Positions 11,784 to 22,280 of a DNA stretch of 64,000 nucleotides are shown here, piece after piece. The DNA is taken from NCBI GenBank assembly GCA_019321725.1, contig CM033118.1, forward strand, positions 14,162,071 through 14,226,070. The letters run 5' to 3'. The notes below the pieces were generated by a model that saw only the letters and a program-made list of their open reading frames with translations, had not been told where the DNA came from and searched no databases. Position 1 is the stretch's first letter, and every line of letters starts with the position of its first letter. Position numbers and translations under genes: made by a program. Source of the DNA: Paulownia fortunei. Its lineage: Eukaryota > Streptophyta > Magnoliopsida > Lamiales > Paulowniaceae.

Positions 11784-12498
11784 TGTAATGCCCAATTCTC
11801 AATTCTCTCCTATATAGCCAATAATAAGCATTTTGCATGAATTTGTATCTAATCAATGTGCATTATTGAATTATGGCTTACAAATAGCATGATTGCACGA
11901 ACATGAATAATTGTTATTATATGCTTCAGTTATGATTTAACATGCATTAGTACATGAAATATGAGATCAAACTTTCATTTCTTAATTTAACATATTCCTT
12001 AAGTGCCCTTTTTGCAGTGAAAAGCTCGGTATCTCGGTTAAGGAAGATTGATGTGTTGAATGGCTATGAAATGAATTATTTGTATTGCTCCATACTAGTT
12101 ATATGCTAAAGTGATTAATTGTCTAAATATTTACTTGAAATATGTTACATTGGCTAAGAACTAAAAGTATGCACAATGGTGCAATTTGATTGGTTGGTTG
12201 ACTAGGTTGCATAACCATTCTAAACCGCATTGCACTTGATTATAACACCAAAGCATCAATTTTTGTCATCTCCTAAGCCCATGAACGTGGCTTTTGGCAT
12301 GAGAAGACACCAAGCATGATGCAACCAATCATCACCCTCCACTTACCTCTCTTTGAAGGTCAAAGAAATCATTTTCATCCATATTTCATGTGGAAGCACC
12401 TCAAAAACGACCAGCCCTTATTCTCCTAAGTTTCTCCAAATTTCTACACTCTCATACTCACAAAAGTTGAATTCAATCCATAGGAATCCATAGAAACA
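11784..12498 (+). repeat. Tekay-like LTR start in inverted orientation, running into the gap
   Basis: From 11784 the plus strand reads TGTAATGCCCAATTC, the first bases of the same LTR family that lies on the minus strand at 6188-8079. It continues in register for about 715 bp, through the segment near 12290 that includes GGCTTTTGGCATGAGAAG, until the Ns begin. Compared with 6188-8079 it retains the 440-bp piece that copy lost. It may be a nested insertion into gag or a misjoin at the gap. Confidence 0.8.
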
Positions 12499-12598
12499 NN
12501 NNNNNNNNNNNNNNNNNNNNNNNNNNNNNNNNNNNNNNNNNNNNNNNNNNNNNNNNNNNNNNNNNNNNNNNNNNNNNNNNNNNNNNNNNNNNNNNNNN
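12499..12598. other. Assembly gap (100 N)
   Basis: Exactly 100 Ns, a conventional placeholder for a gap of unknown size. To its left is a Tekay-like LTR; to its right is the protease end of an Athila-like element on the minus strand. The two sides are unrelated, so the distance and even the adjacency are uncertain. Confidence 0.98.
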
Positions 12599-14097
12599 GG
12601 CATCTTCTGCAGGTTGCATACAAACATTAAACACAAAGTCATATTTCCAAATGATAACTTCAAAATACCATTTCTACAATTGATCAAAGCATTTGAAGTT
12701 GCAAGAAAAGGACGACCCAAAATGATAGGAATTTATGTATGTGTTTGTGCAACAGGCTCCGTGTCCAAAACAATGAAATCAACTGGAAAGTAAAACTTAT
12801 CAATTTGTACCAACACATCTTCTACTATTCCCTTTGGAACTTTAATCGAACGGTCAGCTAATTGGAGTACAACAGAAGTTGTTTTAAGTTCTCCCAAACC
12901 TAACTGTTCATAAACTGAGAAAGGTAGAAGATTTACACTAACACCAAGATCAAGCAAAGCACGCTCTATTCTAGTGTTTCCTATGATACATGAAATGGTT
13001 GGACAACCTGGATCTTTGTACTTGTGTGGAGTGAATTGTTGAATGATTGAACTAACACTTTCAGTTAAAAATGCCTTCTTTTGTACATGATGTTTTCTTT
13101 TGATTGTACACAAATCTTTCAAAAATTTGGCATAAGGTGGAACTTGCTTGATTGCATCCAATAATGGAATATTAATCTTGACTTGTTTAAAAATTTCAAA
13201 AATTTCAGCATTTGAGTTCAATTTCTGAGTTGCTTGCAATCTTTGAGGAAAGGGTGCTGGAGGTAAATATTTTTCTTTTTCTTCATTTTCACGCTTACCT
13301 TCTTCAAACTTACCTTTATCGTCAAGACTATTTCCATTTTTCATTTCTGGAGGTGGATTAGAAACTTTCTCCTTAGGATGAATAGTCTTGTCAACAACTT
13401 TTCCATTCCGAAGAGTTGTAACTGAATTAGCCTCCTTGACTGCATTTTCACCTGAAGAAGAAACATGACACTGAGTAGAAGGATTAGGTTGAGGTTGAGC
13501 AGGAAATTTACCTTTTTCATGAGTACGCAAAGAAGTTGTCAGTGTTGAAAGTATGCTTCTGATGTCATTGATAGCTTGTGAATTCTGATTATTGATGTTT
13601 GTTTGTTCATGCATAAATGCTTGCAAAGTCTCCTCAATGGATTTTGTATGTGGAGGTGGATAAGAATGAAAGTTTTGTGGTTTTTGTGAATGCGGTGGTT
13701 GGGCACGGTTATCATCTCGCCAACTGAAATTGGGATGATTTCTCCATTGTGGATTGTAAGTTTCAGAATATGGAGAATGGAAAGGCTTTTTGAATGTGTT
13801 CATAAAATTTGCTTGTACTGGAAGGTTTGGACATTCATTGGTGGAGTGCCCCAGTTCACAATTGCTACAAACTTCTTCCTCTTGCACAGATTTGATTTCC
13901 TTTACTTTCTTAAGTTCCATGGCTTCAACTTTTCTTGTTAAACTAGCAAGTCTAGCATTTAGATCATCTTCTTGACTAAGGTAATATTTTCCTTTATTAC
14001 TATTAGCAAGATTAGATCTAATAGAACCTTCGGAAGAATTAACACTATGCCATGATTGAGAGTTTTCTGCCAATGATCTAGGTATTCTAGGGCTCAT
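12599..14097 (-). pseudogene. Athila-like gag C-terminus and aspartic protease
   Basis: A long stretch is open from 14097 to 12736. It contains a zinc knuckle with the spacing C-S-N-C-E-L-G-H-S-T-N-E-C, a low-complexity hinge rich in Lys and Glu, then the retropepsin-like domain: CTIKRKHHV, CIIGNTRIERALLDLGVS (the D-x-G active site) and QLADRSIKVPKGIVEDV. A single TAA at 12733-12735 interrupts the frame. The same frame resumes with IPIILGRPFLATSNALINC, the second hallmark of Athila proteases, and runs to the gap at 12599. The active-site motif reads DLGVS rather than the usual DLGAS. Confidence 0.88.
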
Positions 14098-14342
14098 CAG
14101 GTTTCTTAGGTTTTATCAAGAAACTCACCATTACACATTGTTTCAACAAATTGTTTTGTTTCAGGAGTTAAACTTCATAAAAGAAACTAATTAAGCGCCA
14201 TTTTTCAAAACCATGATGTGGGCATGAATTCAACAAATTTTTAAATCTTTCCCAACATTGAAAGAAAACTTCATTCGAATTTTGAGAAAAATTTTGAATT
14301 TGTCTTTTCAAAGCATTAGTTTTATGAGTTGGAAGAATTTTT

Positions 14343-14714
14343 TCAAGAATTTAGCTTGCATTTCTTGCCAAGTACCAATTGACCTAGGTTTAAAGAATTA
14401 AGCCAATTTTTTGCTTTATCTTTTAAAGAGAAAGGAAATAATTTGAGCTTAACAATCTCATTTGTGCAAGTTTGATCATCAAAAGTGGTACATACTTCAT
14501 CAAATTCTTTTAAATGCAAGTAAGAACTTTCAGAGTTTAAACCATAGAAATTAGGAAGTAAAGGGATCATACCTGACTTGAATCGAAAATTATTTGCATT
14601 TAGAGGAAAAATGAAACAAGAAGGAGAAGAATTTCGAGGAGGTTGCAAGTAATAACGCATGGTACGCACCTGTTGATTCTCATTTTCATCCTGGACACTT
14701 TCATTTTCAGCCAT
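14343..14714 (-). pseudogene. Athila-like gag N-terminus
   Basis: The Met at 14714 (MAENESVQDENENQQ) is the likely start, because the preceding residues read through the untranslated leader. The segment contains LQPPRNSSPSCFIFP, FKSGMIPLLPNFYGL, LKEFDEVC and KLKLFPFSLKDKAKNWLNSL, the plant gag capsid pattern. A frameshift near 14370 separates it from the rest of gag; related residues continue in another frame to about 14110. Gag would form the virus-like particle that packages element RNA. Confidence 0.85.
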
Positions 14715-14890
14715 GGTGGAAGTGTGTGGAGATGATTCAAACAAATTTCCAAACAAAGTTTCGGAATTATTTCTTACTAAACGTCGAGAATTATGACTAC
14801 GATACCATATAACCATATATCCATAAAGAAAATAAACAAACTATATTTACAAAGGAAAAATATTGACAAACCTGAATACTTACCTTGCCT

Positions 14891-14908
14891 TCCCCGGCAA
14901 CGGCGCCA
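14891..14908 (-). promoter_or_regulatory. Primer-binding site TGGCGCCGTTGCCGGGGA
   Basis: On the minus strand this 18-mer lies 6 bp inside the LTR end (GTAGCA at 14915). It is the characteristic priming site of Athila/Tat-type elements, complementary to a tRNA 3' end. It fixes both the element's orientation and the LTR boundary. Confidence 0.85.
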
Positions 14909-14914
14909 AAAACT

Positions 14915-16472
14915 TGCTACAACTTTAAGGTTGCAAACCCAAGTGCAGGTTGTAGTAAGTAATAAATTTCTCGTGAGTCCGAGTCGATCCACAGGAAGTT
15001 GTTTGAAGAATTCAAGTTTATATTTATAAAAAGATGGAGTTTATGTGAATCAAAAATATATGAACAATTAATGTATGATGTAGCTAAAGAAAAAACCGAA
15101 GTAATAAAAGTACTGACGATTAGGGATCCACTCTTGAGTTTTGGATAGATAAGTGGTTATTTATTCTTTTTACCTCTATTAATTGCCACAATTGGAATCC
15201 ATACATAATGAAGGTTCCAATGGGAAGATATTATCAAGTAACTCATGCAATAAGGTAATCATGATATTGTCTTACTATTGCAAATTATCTCTTAACGCCA
15301 ACACTTATTTATGGGATCAAGCATTTATATACTCCTTCGTCAACGACAAATCAAGGTTTCACATTAGCAGTCGGTGGGTAAAACCGTACAATAAGCTAAA
15401 TGAACCCAAGTATTTGTTGTGCCATTGGAGATACATAAATCAAGAATCACCACAAAAATAAGTAGGGTTTAGATCAAAAATAATAATAATAATACAACAT
15501 ACTTAAACAATTTTTTACCCTTATAACCATTTCTCTTCCTCCATCAAGAGATTCACCCTTTTTCCTCAACAAAATGAAATTTAGAAAGACATAATAAAAG
15601 TAACAAAGACTAAAAATATAAGAGAAACTAGAGAATGCATTTCTATTACTACTAGAAAACTTACAATACAAACTAGATAACTTAGCCTAAAAAACCCTCT
15701 ACAAGCTGAATACATGGCCTATTTATAGTACTTGGAGTAAGCTAGAGGCCAAACAAATAATGGAGGGGTTAATCAAGTGGTATGTTAGTTGCCAAGAGTT
15801 GGTAAGTTGTTACACAAATTTCTCATCCACTGAATTGAATTATATTTTTCGGTCAGATACAGCTAGAGTTTGAAGATACGTAAAGAATAAAAATTGTAGA
15901 TCTTTCAACTCTGATATATTTTCATATATCTTTTGTCAAATTTGGCGATCGGATGAAGGAGATATGGTCAAATTACCGAGTCATGTCCAAGAGCCGCCCT
16001 GTAACATCAGCAACAACTTGCAGCCTATGGTTTTACCATTTCGACAGATTTTCACACCATCTTGTCTTCAGAAAACTTGTTTATTTACCTCTTGGGTATA
16101 ACATATCTAAATTTCAGACCAAAATAAATTTGGGCTCAAGATATATAACCGAATTGGTAAAATAAGTCAATACTGGGCTGAACTCTGATCTGAATTTTGG
16201 TGATCCATTTTGTGTAATTACTTGGACGAATTTTCTGCTATCATCAAGACTGAATTGGGCTGAGCTTCCAACATAAAAGTTGTACCTCTATCTCTTGGCT
16301 TAGCTTTTGATCATGAAGTTATACTCAAATTACAAAAACTGCACAAGTCTGAAAACATGCTTCCATTTATTCCCTAACACAAAACATTAATAAAACAAGA
16401 ATATTAACAAGAATAAAGCAAGAAAAGTATAAAGGATTTGATATAAAAATATGTCAAAATATGCACTTATCA
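14915..16472 (-). repeat. Athila-like 5' LTR (1558 bp)
   Basis: On the minus strand it starts TGATAAGTGCATA (at 16472) and ends TTGTAGCA (at 14915), next to the primer-binding site. A TATA box, TATAAATAGGCC, lies at 15720-15727. It is the same family as the LTRs at 3708, 18204 and 22281. Small open frames in it are not genes. Confidence 0.9.
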
Positions 16473-16920
16473 AGAACTACTTATAAAATATCATTAGGCA
16501 TGTCTTCTTATAGGATAGTTTATAGAAAACATTGTTATTTACTTATTGAACTTGAAAATAAAGTTTATTGGGCAATCAAAATATTTAACTCCAGCCTTGA
16601 TAAAGCTTCAAAATTATGCTAATTGTGAATCAATGAACTTCAAGATTGAGAAATGATGCATATGAGAATTCTAAAATTCATATAATAAAATTTTAATAAA
16701 AATATTTGAGGCTGGTCAAAAGGTTTTACTTTATAATCTCGATTGCATTTGTTTCCTGAAAATTTGAGATCAAGATAGAGTGATCTTTTTATTGTGAAAG
16801 AGGTATATCCTCATGGGGCAATTGATATTTAGAATTCTAGAAATAGTAATGTATTCAAACTAAATTAACAAAGACTCAAACTACTTCTAGAGAATCAATT
16901 TTCACAAGAAGAAATTATTT
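16473..16920 (+). pseudogene. Older Athila-like integrase C-terminal relic
   Basis: Plus-strand reading gives degenerate but recognisable residues of the Athila integrase end: SLGMSSYRIVY, ELENKVYWAIKIFN, INELQD, RLHLFPENLRSR and KEVYPHGAIDI. There are many stops and shifts. The minus-strand Athila element begins exactly at its left edge, so it was probably the target of that insertion. Confidence 0.78.
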
Positions 16921-17935
16921 TTCTTTCTAACTCTTATTATGATTAGTGTGTGTTTATATACTTATTTTCTCTAACTTTATTTATTTTGTGGGCTTTCTTT
17001 CTTTTATTCTTTTTTTCCTTTTCTTGGTTAAGTGGAGGATAACGGTACTCCATGGCTATTAAAGTTGAACTTATCAATTTCCCAAATAATTGAAATCTCT
17101 GTACAAAATTTCTCTCTCTTTCTCCTTTTTTTGTTCTTTTCAAAATGGATGATATTCTTCTAACTCTCAAGAAACGATTTTCTTTTCTTTCTAAAAATAT
17201 AATTTTGAAAATTTATAAAACCAGGATTAAAAGATTAAGGATGCTTATGCACAAGGGTATCCCAAGGGACATACGATGGATAATTGAAGCAAAGGTAAGA
17301 GTAGCAGGTGATTTTTCATGCGAATCTTCAAATTTACTTACTAGATACATGCCTGGTTTTTGTAAAAAAATATATTCAAAACAACGAAGGGTGAAAAAAA
17401 TACAAGTTTGTCATAAATTGATGGACATGCAACATAAAGTGTCATTCCTTATGAATGGTTTCTAAAAATTGAGAAGATAAAATTCAATTCATTATGGATG
17501 GACTGAGTAAGGAGTTTTTAGATAACATTATATTAACTCTTCAGATGAATTCATGTGGATTAGTGAGTCATGTAATTCTTGATTTATGGAATCACTTTCA
17601 GGATGAATAAGAGCATTCTAGTATTGGGAATATGATATTAGAAGACCTTATTTGCCAATTTATAAGAAAATTGGATGGGAAGCATATCATCGACCCATAG
17701 AGGGCGTTTAAGCCGTTACTGGACATAAAACCAGAGGAAAACGTGAGCCATAATCACAACTACATGTACATTCACATGTAAGTAGGTGATTTTTAAATTT
17801 TATGTCCTTATTTTCAACCTTTCTATAAAAAGAAAAAGATGTGCAACAAATACATTCTCTATTTACACATCAATAAATAGCACCATACTCACTCTATTTT
17901 TGCACAACTCACTTTCAAAAAGAAAAAAAAGTAAA
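16921..17935 (+). other. Degenerate sequence after the Athila relic; no identifiable gene
   Basis: Athila elements often carry an extra ORF after pol, and this could be its decayed remains, but no motif supports that. A 106-codon open stretch (17145-17465) is Lys/Arg-rich and matches nothing I recognise. Scattered in-frame residues continue to about 17760. A TATA-like CTATAAAAAG at about 17822 and a pyrimidine/A-rich tract come just before the LOG-like homology and could be the old promoter and leader of that gene. Confidence 0.4.
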
Positions 17936-18203
17936 AGTCTCTTCAACTCACAAGTTCAATTGTATTTGTGTCTTTATGGATCCAATCCAGAAAAAAATGG
18001 CGAGTTTATATAGGCAACCCATAACCTTGGTAGAATGTTAGCAAAAAGAAAATTTTATTTAGTAAATGGGGGAGGCAGTTTAGGGTTAATGGGGAGTGTT
18101 GCTACTTTTGCTTATGGAGGATGAGTTAAAGTTTTAGAAGTTATCCAAAAACCATTAACAATATAGAATATCACAGGTATGATCATCGGAGATGAGTTAA
18201 AAG
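17936..18203 (+). pseudogene. LOG-like cytokinin-activation pseudogene, N-terminal part
   Basis: LOG proteins release active cytokinin bases from riboside 5'-monophosphates; they were once annotated as lysine decarboxylase-like. This stretch reads YGSNPEKNGEF, then NLGRMLAKRKFYLVNGGG, SLGLMGSVATFAYGG, VKVLEVIQK and NITGMIIGDELK. It matches the LOG order of CGSNPG, LVYGGG, GLMG, GVIPK and ITGETVGEV. One shift lies before YGSNP, and stops fall after GEF, after FAYGG and before NITG. No introns are needed to connect the motifs. An Athila solo LTR interrupts the frame right after DELK. Confidence 0.8.
18199..18203 (+). repeat. Target-site duplication AAAAG (left)
   Basis: AAAAG precedes the solo LTR and is repeated exactly at 19840-19844. 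Confidence 0.88.
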
Positions 18204-19839
18204 TGATAAGTGCATATTTTGACATATTTTCATATCAAATCATTTATACTTTTCTTACTTTATTATTTTTAATATTATTGTTTTATTAATATTTTGTGTT
18301 AGGGAATCAATAAATATAAAAAGATCAAAAGAAGCATGTTTCTAGACTCATGCAATTTTTGTATTTTAGGCATAACTCCATGATTAAAAGCTCTATTGAC
18401 CTAAATCTTACTTCATTTGAAATTCAAGAGATAGAACTATAACTTTTCTATTGGAAGATCAGCCCAACTCAGTCTTGATTATAGCAGAAAGTTCATCTAA
18501 GTGGTTGCACAAAATGGATCACCAAAATTCGGATCAAAGTTCAGCCCAATATTGACTTATTTGACCAATTGGGTCATATCTCTTAAGCCCAAATTTATTT
18601 TAGGCTGAAATATGGAGATGTTATACACAAGAGGTAGATAAACAAGTTTTCTGAAAATAAGATGGTGAGAAAATGTGTTAAAATGGTAAACCATACGCTG
18701 CAATGTGTTTCTGCTGTTAAAGGACAGCTCTTGGACATGATTCGGTAATTTGACCATATCTCCCTCATCCAATAGCCAAATTTGACAAGTGATATATGAA
18801 AATATATCTACATGAAAGATTTACAACTTTTGTTCTTTACGCATCATCAAAATCTGGTTGTATCTGACCTAAAAATGCAATTCAATCCGATAGGTGAGAA
18901 TTTTGAGGACTTGGTGTAACAACTTACTAACTCTTGGAAACTGGCATACCACTTGATTAACTCCTTCTTTATTTTTTTAGCCTCTATCATACTTTAAGTA
19001 TTATAAATAGGCCATGTATTAAGCTTGTAAGAGAAGGGGTAGAGGATTTCTTTAGGCTAAGTTTTCTAATATATGTTTTCTAGTAATGTAAGTTTTCTAG
19101 TAGTAATAGAAATATATTCTCTAGTTTCTCTTCTATTTTTAGTCTTTCCTACTTTTATTATACCTTCTAAATAATTTCATTTTGCTGAGAAAAAATGTGA
19201 ACCTCTTGATGGAGGAAGAAGAATAGTTCTAAGGGTAGAAAATATTTAAGTATGTTATATTATTATTTTGAGATTTAATCTAAACCCTACTTATTTTGTA
19301 GTGATTCTTGATTTATCTATCTCCAATGGCACAATAAATACTTGGGTTCATTTAGCTTATTGTACAATTTTATTCCACCGACTACTAATATGAAACTTTG
19401 ATTTGTTGTTGATAAAGGTATGCATAAATGCTTGATTCCATAAATAAATATTGGCATTAAGAGATAATTTGCAAATAGTAAGTCAATATCATGATTACCT
19501 TATTACATGAGTTATTTGATAATATCTTCCCATTAGAACCTTCCTTATGTATGGATTCCAATAGTGCTAATTAATTGAGGTAAAAAGAATAAATAACTGT
19601 TTCTCTATCCAAAACTCAAGAGTGAATCCCTAATTCTTAGTACTTTTATTATTTTGGTTTTTCTTTAGTTAGAACATATATTTAATTTTTCATATATTTT
19701 GAATCACATAGATCCCATAATTTTAGAATTATAATTCTGAATTCTTCAAGCAACTTTTCTATGGATTGACTTTGGACTCATGAGAAATTTATCACTTAAT
19801 GCAACCTACACTTAGGTTTGCAACCTTAAAGTTGTAGCA
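18204..19839 (+). mobile_element. Athila-like solo LTR (1636 bp) inside the LOG-like pseudogene
   Basis: It starts TGATAAGTGCATA and ends AAAGTTGTAGCA, flanked on both sides by AAAAG. No internal sequence, primer site or polypurine tract accompanies it, so it is a solo LTR left by recombination between the two LTRs of a full element. A TATA box is at 19002-19009. Removing it together with one AAAAG copy rejoins the LOG reading frame cleanly. Confidence 0.92.
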
Positions 19840-19844
19840 AAAAG
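19840..19844 (+). repeat. Target-site duplication AAAAG (right)
   Basis: Exact second copy of the five-base duplication flanking the solo LTR. Confidence 0.88.
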
Positions 19845-20040
19845 TATCACATATTCAGGACATAATGCCTGATAGGTTAAGCAATGCGGATGAATTTATC
19901 ACTCTATTTGATAGTTTTGGTACACTGGAGGAATTATTTTAAGTTATCTCTTGGGCACAATTCAACATTCACTAGAAACCTATAGTTATTCTTAATGTTA
20001 ATGGTTTCTATGATGGTTTGTTATCTTTTGTAGATCATTA
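19845..20040 (+). pseudogene. LOG-like pseudogene, C-terminal part
   Basis: After the solo LTR the LOG homology resumes: VSHIQDIMPDRLSNADEFI, then FDSFGTLEELF, VISWAQFNIH, KPIVILNVNGFYDGLL and SFVDH. These match the LOG segments ADAFIALPGGYGTLEELLE, ITWAQLGIH, KPVGLLNVDGYYNSLL and SFIDKA. The active-site motif PGGxGTxxE is damaged: PGG is replaced by FDS, although GTLEE survives. There is a stop before VISW and a TAG after NIH. The similarity ends abruptly at SFVDH and the rest of the C-terminus is missing. Confidence 0.85.
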
Positions 20041-21162
20041 TACATGGAATTATGCAAACCACAAGTGTACGGTGTCAAGTTTTAATATAACGGTGAGTTG
20101 AGTTGAGTATCCACAAAGATTGTAATCAAAATTGCATTAAGTACCATATTTCAGATAGTCCTAATTTTATATAGAAAATCAAGTGATGATTGGTAAATAA
20201 GGTAAAGTAAGATAAAAAATACAAAGATACACCTGACGTTCTTAGAAGCAACATAACAAACACCTTATGAGCAAGATATTTTAGAGGAATGACTCACCTA
20301 ATTTTCACCTATGTCCTTTCTTAAAAAACATACTAATTCAAGTCAACAATACATGTAAGTTAAGAATTCCTAAGTCCATCAATTCTCTCTCTCGAGTGCC
20401 GAATTGACTATGAGTTCTAATATAAATGTCGATATCTCTATAAAAATTCAAGAATAAAACTCTACAAAAGTTTAATGAATTCTTTTTCAAAACTTCAAAG
20501 GTTTCATAAGCTTCTCAACTCTATGATTTCTAGGTCGTATTATCCTTATAATCATGTACAATCTTTCCTCTCTCGATGCGGAATCTCATACATCAAACAA
20601 TCTCAATTAGTGGCCAAATAATCAAGATGCAATACTAAACAAGATAATACAAACAAGATAAATAACTTGAACTAGTATTGTTAGGAACTCAAAACATAGG
20701 ATCAAATAAGGTTACATCATCCTCTAGAAAGAAAATTTTAGTTCATCATGGATGAATACAACTTTAAGAAATAAATAAGAAAGAACATGAAAATTGTTCA
20801 CTAATTTGTGAAGTGGAAGGAATGGTTGAAGCTTTCCTTATCTCCAAGAAGGGCTGCCTTGGTTCCAGAAATTTTGATGGGTCTTGTCTCCAAGCACCCG
20901 ATGTCTTCCTTTTTAAACTTCTCAAAATAAGCCTGAAATCCTTCCATTTTCTTAGCTTTTCTTCAAAAGAAATATGAAATCCTTCCCCTTTTTTTGGCTT
21001 TTTCTCATTTTTCCTTTTCTTTTCCTCCATGTTTTTAGGCTAAACGAACCCACTAGTGTTGTCTTCCGAGTTGTCTTTTAAAGTCCTCCATAAAGAAGTC
21101 CCAAAATTGGATTTAAAAATTGAGTTTAGTTTTTTCGTGAATTGGGGCCGTGGCTCTTAATT
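20041..21162. other. AT-rich retrotransposon-like remnant, no gene
   Basis: No convincing coding sequence. The stretch from about 20060 (ACAAGTGTACGGTGTCAAG, then GTATCCACAAAGATTG) resembles the end of plant Ty3-type LTRs, but I cannot place its borders. An 88-codon minus-strand frame at 20764-21030 is Lys-rich low complexity and is not convincing as a gene. Confidence 0.4.
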
Positions 21163-21988
21163 TAGGCCATGTATTAAGCTTATAAGAATAAGGGGTAGAG
21201 GGTTTCTTTAGGTTAAGTTGTATAGTAGTAATGTTTAAGTTTTTTTTAGTAGTAATAGAAATGTATTATCTAGTTTCTCTTCTATTTTTAGTATTTCCTA
21301 CTTTTATTATGTCTTTTTAAATTTCATTTTGTTGGGAAAAAAGAGTGAACCTCTTGATGGAGAAAGATGAACGGTTATAAGGGTAGAAAATATTTAAGTG
21401 TGTTGTATTAATGTTTAAATTTTTTATCTAAACCCTACTTGTTTTGTGGTGATTTTTGATTTATGTATCACTAGTGGCACAATAAATACTTAGGTTCATT
21501 TAGCTAGACGTTTGGTTTTACTAAACCAACTACTAACATGAAACATTGATTTGTTGTAGACAAAGGTATGCATAAATACTTGACCCCATAAACAAGTATT
21601 GGCGTTAAGAGATAATTTACAAATAGTAAGACAATATCATGATTTCCTTATTGCATGAGTTATTTGATAACATTTTCCTATTGGAACCTTCATTATGTAT
21701 AAACTGTAATAATAGCAATTAAAAGAGGTAAAAAGAATAAATAATTATTTATATATCCAAAACTCAAGAGCGGATCCCTAATCCTCAGTATTTTTATTAC
21801 TTTAGTTTTTTTTAGTTATAGTTTACACTATTTTTTTATATATTTAAATCACATAAAGCCCATCTTTTTTTTTAGAAATATAATCCTGAATTCTTCTGAT
21901 AACTTCCATATGGATCGACCTCGGACTTATGAGAAATTTATTACTTGACACAACTTGTACTTGGATTTGCAATTTTAAAGTTATAGCA
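21163..21988 (+). repeat. Truncated Athila-like 5' LTR, second copy
   Basis: It matches 2573-3413 throughout, from GGCCATGTATTAAGC to the LTR end GTTATAGCA. Its left border differs from the first copy, being joined to an unrelated remnant instead of the Tekay LTR. Confidence 0.82.
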
Positions 21989-22280
21989 AATGTATTGGCT
22001 TTTGAATGACTAAGGGTTAGATTCAACACTTGTTTGATTTCATCTCCACAATACTTTATGGCTTCCTGAGAATAATTGTTGGAAGTTAGTTATTATGGGT
22101 GTTTGTGGGTATCACCATTGAAAATCCTCACGAGACTTTAACTCATCCTTTATGGGCCACCTAGGTTTTTATAGCTTGTTGCATATGCTAAATGCAATCG
22201 TGATTTTCTACAAAAGTGGATTAGTTTAGCTTTATTTTAGGCTTGCTTGAGGACGAGCAACGGTTAAGTATGGAGGAATT
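21989..22280 (+). other. Residual Athila-like 3' interior, second copy
   Basis: Counterpart of 3414-3707, again without a primer-binding site and with the polypurine tract AAGTATGGAGGAATT before the LTR. The shared deletion shows that the deletion derivative existed before the block was duplicated. Confidence 0.75.

Larger units (their letters stand above)
12599..16472 (-). mobile_element. Athila-like Ty3/Gypsy element, 5' half (LTR, PBS, gag, protease)
   Basis: On the minus strand this runs from a complete 5' LTR through a primer-binding site and leader into gag and aspartic protease. It then stops at the assembly gap, so reverse transcriptase, RNase H and integrase are not present here. 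It sits against a plus-strand Athila integrase fragment at 16473, which suggests insertion into an older relative. The coding part is only lightly damaged: one shift within gag and one stop before the protease tail. Confidence 0.9.

Noticed and set aside
12418..12720. Open frame crossing the run of Ns
   Set aside because: Only its first 40 codons (12599-12720) are real; they belong to the Athila protease. The rest is gap plus LTR.
17145..17465. Possible Athila env-like protein of 106 residues
   Set aside because: No signal peptide, membrane segment or family motif is visible. Its position alone is not enough, so it was left as unidentified sequence.
20764..21030. Lys-rich minus-strand frame of 88 codons
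   Set aside because: Low complexity, no homologue recognised, lies in retrotransposon-like debris.
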